This document shows, in pieces, positions 1 through 4,384 of a stretch of 5,368 nt of DNA. This DNA comes from Methanothrix sp. (GTDB lineage: Archaea; Halobacteriota; Methanosarcinia; Methanotrichales; Methanotrichaceae). A model generated the notes under the pieces. That model had not been told where the DNA came from, searched no databases, and saw only the letters and a program-made list of their open reading frames with translations. The stretch is from contig JAQTXY010000160.1 in assembly GCA_028688535.1 (NCBI GenBank), positions 1-5,368 on the forward strand, given 5' to 3'. How positions within the stretch are numbered: position 1 is the stretch's first letter; each line of letters begins with the position of its first letter. Made by a program: the position numbers and the translations under genes.

Positions 1-57
1 ATGGCCAAGGAAGGCCATCCTGAGAGGGCATCCCGAACATCCAAGGTGGGTGCTTAA
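1..57 (+). CDS. rps4: 30S ribosomal protein uS4 (C-terminal tail, partial)
   Basis: The first 18 codons read [18 protein letters not shown] and stop with TAA at 55-57, in frame from base 1. This is the end of a gene that begins outside the window. The Pro/Ser/Lys-rich tail resembles the unstructured end of archaeal uS4, a 16S rRNA-binding protein of the small subunit. Position is the main argument: in archaea rps4 normally lies directly before rps11 and rpoD, and only 2 bases separate this stop from the rps11 start. The ATG at base 1 is an internal methionine, not a start. The fragment is too short for identification by sequence alone. Confidence 0.7.
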   Translation: MAKEGHPERASRTSKVGA

Positions 58-59
58 AA

Positions 60-449
60 ATGGCAGAAGGAAAATGGGGCATTGCCCATATCTATTCGTC
101 CTTTAACAACACGCTTATCACCATCACCGATATAACCGGATCCGAGACATTGGCGAAGATCTCAGGTGGCATGGTGGTAAAGGCGGCAAGAGACGAGAGT
201 AGTCCCTACACAGCCATGCAGATGGCCATGCAGGTCGCTGATGCTGTGAAAGATAAGGGGATTGTCGGGGTTCACGTAAAAGTGCGCGCTCCCGGCGGCA
301 ACAAGCAGAGATCTCCAGGCCCTGGAGCTCAGGCAGCCATACGTGCTCTCGCTCGCTCAGGCCTGCGCATTGGCAGAATAGAAGATGCGACCCCCATACC
401 CCACGACGGCACCAAACCTGCCGGCGGAAAGAGGGGTCGAAGGGTGTAA
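60..449 (+). CDS. rps11: 30S ribosomal protein uS11
   Basis: Complete 129-residue protein, normal length for archaeal uS11, a platform protein of the small ribosomal subunit that binds 16S rRNA near the mRNA exit site. Family signatures are visible: the N-terminal [17 protein letters not shown] segment, the central [21 protein letters not shown] region and the basic archaeal tail [19 protein letters not shown]. The ATG at 60 is supported by the weak purine-rich site GGTGG at 45-49 inside the end of rps4. The gene follows rps4 after 2 bases and precedes rpoD by 3 bases, so the three are almost certainly co-transcribed and perhaps translationally coupled. Base composition is G+C-rich, as expected of the host backbone. 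Confidence 0.97.
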   Translation: MAEGKWGIAHIYSSFNNTLITITDITGSETLAKISGGMVVKAARDESSPYTAMQMAMQVADAVKDKGIVGVHVKVRAPGGNKQRSPGPGAQAAIRALARSGLRIGRIEDATPIPHDGTKPAGGKRGRRV

Positions 450-452
450 AGT

Positions 453-1247
453 TTGAAGTTTGAATTGCTGCAGCTCGAGGAGGACCGCATCCGGTACCTC
501 CTCAGTGGCGTCACAGCCGCTTTTGCCAACGGCATTCGCCGCGCCTGCATGAGTGAAGTGCCTGTGCTGGCCATAGATGAGATTGGTATCTATGACAACA
601 CATCAGTGCTCTTCGATGAACAGATTGGATTGCGCTTAGGAGAGGTGCCCTTGCAGGCTGAGGATCTCAGTCTCTTCACCCAGCCGGAGGAGTGCCAGTG
701 CGGCGGGACCGGCTGTCCAGGCTGCCGCGTGGAGTTCATGCTCTCCTCAGAAGGGCCGGGAACAGTCTACTCCAGCGACATTCAGTTCACCGATCCTGGT
801 GTCAAGCCTGCCTTCGATAAGATCCCCATAGTTATTCTGGGCGAGGGCGAGAAGCTGGTCATTGAAGGCTACGCCACAAAGCATGTGGGCAAGGAGCACA
901 GCAAGTGGCAAGCTGGCACGCTGTGCGGCTATAAGAATCTGCCCTGCATAGATGTGTTGGATTCTTGTGATGGATGCGGGAAATGCGTTGAGATTTGTCC
1001 CAGAAACATCTTGACGGTGGAAAACGGCAGAGCGAAAACTACAAATATACTGGAATGCTCCCTGTGCAAGCTCTGTATTGAGGCGTGCGAGCCGGGGGCC
1101 ATTAAGCTCTCGCCCGTTCTGGACTCATTCGTGGTCTCCATTGAAAGCTGCGGTTGTATGCCCGTCAAAGATCTGGTGGCGAAGGCCGCTGACGAGATCA
1201 AGAAGAGGGCAGAGGATTTAGACGCAAAGCTGGCAGAGCTAGCTTAG
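453..1247 (+). CDS. rpoD: DNA-directed RNA polymerase subunit D with two [4Fe-4S] cluster motifs
   Basis: Subunit D (the Rpb3/alpha counterpart) forms the D-L heterodimer that nucleates assembly of archaeal RNA polymerase. The 264-residue product starts with the alpha-like dimerisation motif (about residues 10-45, with LLSGVTAAFANGIRRAC). It then has a CxC-x4-CxxC loop at C81, C83, C88 and C91, probably a metal site. A ferredoxin-like insert follows, with two full CxxCxxCxxxC motifs: C172/175/178/182 and C202/205/208/212. The dimerisation fold resumes after residue 220. RpoD of several methanogens is known to carry such clusters, which affect heterodimer stability; cluster content here is inferred from the cysteines. 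The start is TTG at 453. Nothing earlier is possible, because the rps11 stop (447-449) lies in the same frame just upstream, and MKFELLQLEEDRIRYLL matches the family N-terminus. Confidence 0.96.
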   Translation: MKFELLQLEEDRIRYLLSGVTAAFANGIRRACMSEVPVLAIDEIGIYDNTSVLFDEQIGLRLGEVPLQAEDLSLFTQPEECQCGGTGCPGCRVEFMLSSEGPGTVYSSDIQFTDPGVKPAFDKIPIVILGEGEKLVIEGYATKHVGKEHSKWQAGTLCGYKNLPCIDVLDSCDGCGKCVEICPRNILTVENGRAKTTNILECSLCKLCIEACEPGAIKLSPVLDSFVVSIESCGCMPVKDLVAKAADEIKKRAEDLDAKLAELA

Positions 1248-1255
1248 AATTATAT

Positions 1256-1277
1256 GGATCGGCCCTAAAGCCGATTC
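1256..1277 (+). other. Stem-loop between rpoD and tRNA-Leu
   Basis: GGATCGGC (1256-1263) pairs with GCCGATTC (1270-1277) as an 8-bp stem with one G-U pair and the 6-base loop CCTAAA. It begins 9 bases after the rpoD stop and ends 17 bases before the tRNA. It could protect the 3' end of the mRNA or mark the tRNA 5' processing region. There is no T-run after it, so it is not a typical terminator. Confidence 0.45.
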
Positions 1278-1294
1278 TCACAAACCCATTTCGA

Positions 1295-1379
1295 GCGGGG
1301 GTTTCCAAGCCAGGTCAAAGGAGCAGGGTTGAGGGCCCTGTCGCGCAGGCGTTCGCGGGTTCGAATCCCGTCCCCCGCA
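1295..1379 (+). tRNA. tRNA-Leu (anticodon GAG)
   Basis: An 85-base type II tRNA folds cleanly. The acceptor GCGGGGG (1295-1301) pairs with CCCCCGC (1372-1378), with discriminator A1379. The D-stem is TCC/GGA (1304-1306/1320-1322). The anticodon stem CAGGG/CCCTG (1324-1328/1336-1340) encloses the loop TTGAGGG with anticodon GAG at 1331-1333. The variable region (1341-1354) is long and has its own CGC/GCG stem, as leucine tRNAs have. The T-arm is 1355-1371 with loop TTCGAAT. The GAG anticodon reads CUC/CUU leucine codons. CCA is not encoded and there is no intron. Haloarchaea are known to carry a tRNA-Leu gene just before rpl18e in this same cluster, so the position is ancestral-looking. The gene probably shares the transcript of rps4-rps11-rpoD and is released by RNase P and tRNase Z. 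Confidence 0.96.
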
Positions 1380-1384
1380 TTAAA

Positions 1385-1392
1385 TCTTTTTT
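1385..1392 (+). terminator. Oligo-T terminator after tRNA-Leu
   Basis: The run TCTTTTTT begins 5 bases after the tRNA discriminator. Archaeal RNA polymerase terminates at short oligo-T tracts without needing a hairpin, so this would end the ribosomal/rpoD/tRNA transcript. The assignment rests on position and the T-run only. Confidence 0.5.
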
Positions 1393-1433
1393 CGGATATC
1401 GATTTCTCTTAAGGACTGCCTCACTTAGACTTT

Positions 1434-1463
1434 TGTAGCGATCATATAAATCTTTGCGCTACA
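1434..1463 (+). promoter_or_regulatory. Perfect 7-bp dyad enclosing a TATA-like box
   Basis: TGTAGCG (1434-1440) and CGCTACA (1457-1463) are perfect inverted repeats separated by 16 bases. The spacer contains CATATAAATC (1443-1452), a good archaeal TATA-box candidate. A repressor binding both arms would cover the TATA site. No ORF starts within about 200 bases downstream on the plus strand, so the target is unclear. The site may instead be a leftover of a lost gene. Confidence 0.35.
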
Positions 1464-1644
1464 TTTTCCTTTGACCCTGTTACTCAACTTTTGAAAATAT
1501 TTTCATTAATTATGCAGCAATTAAAGCTCATTATTTAATTCTCGAAAATTTTCTAAAATGTAAATCAGTTATTCAGATAATAATAACTAGAGTTTCCAAA
1601 ATGAGAACTATTTTTTTTAAAAAAAAGCTTTTTGCTTTCTTTGA

Positions 1645-1660
1645 GCGAAATGTATTTAAA
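1645..1660 (+). promoter_or_regulatory. Archaeal BRE/TATA promoter
   Basis: GCGAAA (1645-1650, a purine-rich BRE) is followed by TGTATTTAAA (1651-1660, TATA box). Initiation would be expected near 1680-1685, at a 6-bp hairpin AGGTTT/AAACCT (1674-1679/1685-1690). A strong ribosome site and ATG follow, so the promoter looks real. It may supply a long leader to the HNH-AP2 gene at 1786. Confidence 0.5.
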
Positions 1661-1703
1661 GATTGGGCCTGCGAGGTTTGTTAGAAACCTGGAGGAATAC
1701 TTT

Positions 1704-1718
1704 ATGTTGCAAGAATAA
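1704..1718 (+). other. Four-codon mini-ORF (MLQE) with strong ribosome site
   Basis: GGAGG at 1691-1695 lies 8 bases before ATG at 1704, ideal spacing, but the frame closes at once: ATG TTG CAA GAA TAA. It is either a leader peptide upstream of the HNH-AP2 gene or the start of a gene whose body has been deleted. The next TATA-like box begins immediately after its stop. Confidence 0.35.
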
Positions 1719-1719
1719 T

Positions 1720-1728
1720 TTATATAAA
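1720..1728 (+). promoter_or_regulatory. TATA box for the HNH-AP2 gene
   Basis: TTATATAAA (1720-1728) in a very A+T-rich context would place initiation near 1750, giving a leader of about 35 bases. AAAAGGAG (1771-1778) then lies 7 bases before the ATG at 1786. The spacing suits an archaeal promoter. Confidence 0.5.
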
Positions 1729-1785
1729 TATATATTAATTAATTTAAATGAATTGAAAAGTTGGTTCTAAAAAAGGAGTTGTATT

Positions 1786-2214
1786 ATGCCAGAAATAAAT
1801 TGTGATAATTGCGGTAAAATTATTAAAAGGAAAAAATCGAAAGTAGAGCGTGCAAAGAAACATTATTGTTCAAAGGTTTGCAGATATCATGCTCAATGCA
1901 AAGCCAAACGCCTTCCTATGATTATCGATGGTCATATTCATTTGGAAGTTACCAAAGGGAAAACAACCATATTTGATATTGATGATAGCGATTTAGCTGA
2001 ATATAATTGGCAATCGCAAAAAGGCTACATTAGCAGAAAGAACAATGACGGAAAATATATCTACATGCATAGAGTTATCCTAGAAAGAAAGCTTGGAATA
2101 GTCCTAACGAATAAAGATGAACCAGATCATATCAATGGAAATAGATCGGATAATAGAAGAAGTAATTTAAGATTATCAACGCATTTAGAAAATTGGGTAG
2201 CGTGCCAATTTTGA
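1786..2214 (+). pseudogene. Zn-finger/HNH endonuclease, 5' part of an HNH-AP2 gene interrupted by IS256-type element
   Basis: The remaining reading frame gives 142 residues; the last six (137-142) and the TGA (2212-2214) come from the left end of the insertion sequence. The N-terminus has a probable zinc finger, C6xxC9 and C28xxxC32, in a basic context. Residues about 94-128 form an HNH_3-type nuclease core: H95, D114-H115, N117, N119, D122-N123-R and the NLRLSTHLEN tail. Such nucleases cut or nick DNA and are common as free-standing homing-type endonucleases in phages and mobile elements. The DNA-recognition AP2 domain is separated, at 3537-3831. The start is fixed by GGAG at 1775-1778. The truncated product keeps the HNH core and might fold, but it lacks its usual targeting domain. 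Base use is A+T-rich, unlike rps11/rpoD, which suggests transfer. Confidence 0.88.
2188..2195 (+). repeat. Target-site duplication, left copy
   Basis: GAAAATTG directly adjoins the left terminal inverted repeat and is repeated exactly at 3529-3536. Eight to nine bases is the normal duplication length for IS256-family transposition. Confidence 0.93.
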
Positions 2215-2219
2215 TGTAA
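2196..2219 (+). repeat. Left terminal inverted repeat of the IS
   Basis: It begins GGTAGCGTGCCAATTTTG and continues to 2219. The reverse complement of 3505-3528 is identical except A2199, which is T in the other end. It supplies the premature TGA (2212-2214) that ends the interrupted nuclease frame. Confidence 0.93.
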
Positions 2220-2228
2220 TTTGCACGG

Positions 2229-2239
2229 GCCCTGTATCC
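2229..2239 (+). repeat. Subterminal inverted repeat of the IS, left copy
   Basis: GCCCTGTATCC is the exact reverse complement of 3410-3420. It lies 9-19 bases past the transposase stop codon, inside the element. It may be an accessory transposase or host-factor site. It is not the element end, because no duplication flanks it. Confidence 0.6.
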
Positions 2240-2247
2240 ACTCCAAT

Positions 2248-3372
2248 TCATTCCTCTAAGGATAAATACTTTCTACCAGTCATCCACTCCTCATTGATGT
2301 CTATCATAATGCAGACAGCTATTCTCAAGAGAGATTGATCATTCGAGAAGGCTCCTGCGGATCGACTTCTGCGTTTTAGCTCCTTGTTGATCCTTTCCAG
2401 GCTGTTGGTTGTTCGGATCAATCTCCAATAAGGTCTAGGAAACGCCCTGTAATTCCATATGTCGAATCTGAATCGGTCAATGGTTTCAGCAGATTTGGAA
2501 TATCCTTTATCGTCCAGGATTACGGCTAATTCCTGCATCTTGCTTTCGTCATTGAGAGCATCCTTCAACATATACGCCACATCTTTTTTATCTTTTTTCG
2601 GAATGTTCTTGAGAACAGCACGCATAAAATGTACATTGCACATCTGCCATGAAGCTCCGACGAAATTCTTCTCTACTGCCTTCTGGATACCTTTATGCCC
2701 GTCAGAAATTACTAACTTGACCCCACTTAATCCTCGAACCTTTAGACCATCAAACAGGTTCTCCCAACATGACTCGTCTTCGCTATCGTCAACTGCTGCA
2801 CTCAGAATCTCACGATAACCGTCCTCGCGGATGGCGGTAGCGATTAGAAGTGCCTTGTTGATGTATCTGCCATCTGTCCTGATTTTAAAGTAGGTTGCAT
2901 CTATGAATAGAAATGGTGTTGGCTCCTCGATTGGCCTTTTCAGAAACTTCTCGACATCTTCATCTAGTTTTTTCACGATCCGCGAGACTTCTGAGGCGGT
3001 GATGTTCTCCAATCCTAATTCTCGGACTATTTTTTGGATTCGCCTTGTTGATACTCCTTGGAGATAAGACTCTGCAACGACAATTTTCAGAGCTTCTTCT
3101 ACTCGCGAATATCTCGCGAAAACACTCGTCTTGAATGGAAACTCACGTAATTGGGGTTTCTTGAGCGTTACTTCTCCATGAATGGTCTTTAGATTTCGAT
3201 TTCTAGTGCCATTGCGATGCGCCTTCCTTTTGCCGTTGCGCTCATAAGGCTGGGCTTGGATCTGTCTTGATGCCTCGATCTGCATGACCTCATTCAATAG
3301 TGATGCGGTCAGGTTTCTCATTCCTTCTTTCTTATCGACAAGATAATCTTCTGCAAAGTCCTCTATATCCAT
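2248..3372 (-). CDS. IS256-family (mutator-type) DDE transposase
   Basis: This 374-residue enzyme cuts and joins the element ends. The N-terminal 120 residues contain a basic segment (about 45-62) and a helix-turn-helix-like stretch around residues 100-135 (YLQGVSTRRIQKIVRELG), presumably binding the terminal repeats. The RNase H-fold catalytic core shows all three acidic residues in family context: D158 (FLFIDATY), D224 (VISDGHKG) and E326 (TTNSLERINKELKRR). The family's C/H pair is at C245-x2-H248. Length is near the usual 380-400 and there is no frameshift, so it is probably active. The ATG at 3372-3370 has AGGAGGG (3389-3383 on the minus strand) 10 bases upstream. A minus-strand TATA-like TTTAATAATTA near 3431-3421 could drive it. 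It is transcribed against the interrupted nuclease gene. Confidence 0.96.
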   Translation of the reverse strand: MDIEDFAEDYLVDKKEGMRNLTASLLNEVMQIEASRQIQAQPYERNGKRKAHRNGTRNRNLKTIHGEVTLKKPQLREFPFKTSVFARYSRVEEALKIVVAESYLQGVSTRRIQKIVRELGLENITASEVSRIVKKLDEDVEKFLKRPIEEPTPFLFIDATYFKIRTDGRYINKALLIATAIREDGYREILSAAVDDSEDESCWENLFDGLKVRGLSGVKLVISDGHKGIQKAVEKNFVGASWQMCNVHFMRAVLKNIPKKDKKDVAYMLKDALNDESKMQELAVILDDKGYSKSAETIDRFRFDIWNYRAFPRPYWRLIRTTNSLERINKELKRRSRSAGAFSNDQSLLRIAVCIMIDINEEWMTGRKYLSLEE

Positions 3373-3390
3373 GGCTCTGTGTCCCTCCTA

Positions 3391-3408
3391 TAAGTTTCGA
3401 CGAACTTA
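3391..3408 (-). promoter_or_regulatory. Dyad in the transposase leader
   Basis: TAAGTT (3391-3396) and AACTTA (3403-3408) form a 6-bp dyad just upstream of the transposase ribosome site, near the start point expected from the minus-strand TATA-like sequence around 3421-3431. It could limit transposase expression as a hairpin or a binding site. The regulatory role is inference. Confidence 0.35.
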
Positions 3409-3409
3409 G

Positions 3410-3420
3410 GGATACAGGGC
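3410..3420 (+). repeat. Subterminal inverted repeat of the IS, right copy
   Basis: GGATACAGGGC is the perfect partner of 2229-2239. It lies between the transposase leader dyad and the probable transposase TATA region, so protein bound here could also affect transposase transcription. Confidence 0.6.
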
Positions 3421-3447
3421 TAATTATTAAATCCAATGAGGAAATAA

Positions 3448-3473
3448 CTTGCTGCCAGTAGGGCAAAAGCAAG
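3448..3473. other. Bulged stem-loop in the non-coding right end of the IS
   Basis: CTTGC (3448-3452) pairs with GCAAG (3469-3473) and TGCC (3453-3456) pairs with GGCA (3462-3465), with an AAA bulge and the loop AGTAG. It lies between the transposase promoter region and the right terminal repeat. Transcripts entering from the right flank would fold it, which could reduce read-in expression of the transposase. Confidence 0.4.
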
Positions 3474-3504
3474 AATGATCTCGTCATAGGACACTACTAC
3501 TATT

Positions 3505-3528
3505 TTACATCAAAATTGGCACGCAACC
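3505..3528 (+). repeat. Right terminal inverted repeat of the IS
   Basis: It ends ...TTGGCACGCAACC at 3528, directly against the right target duplication. It matches the left end at 23 of 24 positions. The TTTTACATCAAAATTGG part resembles the TTTACACAAAAT-type ends seen in many IS256-family elements (from memory of the family). Confidence 0.93.
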
Positions 3529-3536
3529 GAAAATTG
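3529..3536 (+). repeat. Target-site duplication, right copy
   Basis: GAAAATTG is identical to 2188-2195. Joining 2195 directly to 3537 removes the element plus this copy and restores the nuclease frame. Confidence 0.93.
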
Positions 3537-3831
3537 CGCAAATACAAAAAAGCCGAATAGAATTATTTGCAGAAAAAATGCATCAAGAAGATATAAAGGG
3601 GTAAGTTTCGATAGAGCCAAACAGAAATGGAGGGCTAGAATTTCCCCTGATGGTGCAACTTATCACTTAGGATATTTCGATTCGGAAAAGGAAGCTGCAA
3701 GAGAATATGATAAAACTGCTATTCATTTCTTAGGTGCAAATGCTAAATTGAATTTTCCCTCAGAATGTTATGCATCGGATATTCATAAACAAGCCGGACC
3801 TGCATCTATTGAGGCTTGCAATTGCACTTAG
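3537..3831 (+). pseudogene. AP2 DNA-binding domain, 3' part of the interrupted HNH-AP2 endonuclease gene
   Basis: The frame continues the gene beginning at 1786. After precise removal of the insertion, ...STHLEN joins to CANTKKPNRIICRKN and runs to TAG at 3829-3831, giving 234 residues in total. The AP2/ERF-like domain occupies about residues 156-210 of the restored protein. Hallmarks are YKGVSF, WRARI, YHLGYFDSEKEAAREYD and LNFP. AP2 domains give sequence-specific DNA contact in many HNH homing endonucleases. The orphan frame is open from 3490 but has no usable start codon before the domain, so it is unlikely to be translated. There are no stops or frameshifts in the fragment, which indicates a recent interruption. 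Confidence 0.9.
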
Positions 3832-3838
3832 AAAGTGT

Positions 3839-3961
3839 CTATTTATTTAGCTGGAGCATTTTCTCCAGCTCTTCTTTGAGGTCTTTGGCTTGCCCAGACC
3901 CTCGCATCATTGTCCCATTCCTGGCCTTTCTCTGTTGGTTCGTTAGGAATTCCTTATCCCT
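3839..3961 (-). pseudogene. Short coding-like remnant, unidentified
   Basis: On the minus strand an open frame of 40 codons lies between TAA (3964-3962) and TAG (3841-3839). It ends with a lysine/glutamate-rich helical stretch, KDLKEELEKMLQLNK. The first ATG is at 3910, leaving only 23 residues. The block is G+C-richer than the DNA on both sides, looking more like backbone coding sequence. It may be the C-terminal stub of a degraded gene. It also contains an 8-bp stem AGCTGGAG/CTCCAGCT (3849-3856/3863-3870) with loop CATTTT. I do not recognise the family. Confidence 0.3.
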
Positions 3962-3964
3962 TTA

Positions 3965-4352
3965 GTTTTTTGCCCTTAAAACGCACCAAGTGCAAACATA
4001 GATGCAAATATATAAAATTATTGCATATTTTAATTTTATCCCTGTGGTGTTGGATTACCTCATTGTGGGCAGATTAGTAATATTATATCGCAATAAGATG
4101 ATATGGCAATGATAAACAATATATTAATATGCCTATTTTCTAGGCCAAACATAATATGTTTTAAGGTGCTGGTTAAGAAGTGTTCACTTAAAGCTTCTCA
4201 AACTTCAAATGATTCTTAACAGAAATTTTTGGAACATCAACTAATGAAAGTTCAACTAATTTCACTTTCTGGAAAAATTTTAACATTAAATTTTTTTTTG
4301 AAAAATCAAAAATTAAAAAAAAGCAAAAATTAGTCGATTGATGTTTGTATAT
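3965..4352. other. A+T-rich intergenic region with dyads
   Basis: No convincing gene on either strand. Visible structure includes ATGCAA/TTGCAT (4002-4007/4021-4026) around a TATA-like AATATATAAAAT, and a nested dyad at 4172-4220 listed separately. There are two near-direct repeats ATCAACTAAT and TTCAACTAAT (about 4237-4260), then long A and T runs from about 4270 to 4330. This may be the control or origin region of the accessory element to its right; that is inference. Confidence 0.5.
4172..4220. repeat. Nested dyad
   Basis: GTTAAGAA (4172-4179) and TTCTTAAC (4213-4220) are perfect 8-bp inverted repeats. At their left edge is a second, compact dyad, AAGTG-TT-CACTT (4178-4189). The compact dyad has the size of an operator half-site pair. 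It lies about 165 bases before the promoter at 4353. Confidence 0.4.
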
Positions 4353-4370
4353 CGAAATGCTTATATATTA
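4353..4370 (+). promoter_or_regulatory. Archaeal BRE/TATA promoter for the accessory operon
   Basis: CGAAAT (4353-4358, BRE) precedes CTTATATATTA (4360-4370, TATA box). Initiation is expected near 4388-4392. The motif CGAAATG followed by the TATA box also occurs in the promoter at 1645-1660. It probably serves the three downstream ORFs and places the start of the structured leader at the 5' end of the transcript. Confidence 0.6.
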
Positions 4371-4384
4371 AGAGAATGCTATAT

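Larger units (their letters stand above)
1380..1644. other. A+T-rich gene-free region after the tRNA
   Basis: No ORF of useful length is seen on either strand. Apart from the T-run and the TATA dyad listed separately, it contains short palindromes such as GAAAATATTTTC (about 1494-1505) and GAAAATTTTC (about 1543-1552). There is also a T8/A8 tract near 1612-1627 leading into AAAAGCTTTT. Composition changes sharply from the G+C-rich backbone directly after the tRNA. Confidence 0.6.
2196..3528 (-). mobile_element. Complete IS256-family insertion sequence, 1333 bp
   Basis: The element is bounded by 24-bp terminal inverted repeats matching at 23 of 24 positions (2196-2219 and 3505-3528; the one mismatch is the fourth base from the outer end). 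It is flanked by a perfect 8-bp duplication. It carries one full-length DDE transposase on the minus strand. Length, repeat length and duplication size all fit the IS256 (mutator-like) family. These elements move through a circular intermediate and can excise. It sits inside the HNH-AP2 nuclease gene in the opposite orientation. Its composition is intermediate between the backbone and the A+T-rich surroundings, so it has a separate origin. Everything needed for movement appears intact. I cannot name the element without an ISfinder search. Confidence 0.95.

Noticed and set aside
329..574. 81-codon open frame on the minus strand
   Set aside because: It lies antisense across the end of rps11 and the start of rpoD, both certain genes, and has no recognisable motif.
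929..1201. 90-codon open frame on the minus strand
   Set aside because: It is antisense to the ferredoxin-like part of rpoD and is explained by the base composition of that gene.
2459..2818. 119-codon open frame on the plus strand
   Set aside because: It is antisense to the transposase catalytic core, whose DDE motifs show that the minus strand is the coding one.
2229..3420. The inner 11-bp inverted repeats as the true IS ends
   Set aside because: The bases outside them (TTTGCACGG on the left, TAATTATTA on the right) are not a duplication. The outer 24-bp repeats have a perfect 8-bp one and restore the interrupted gene.
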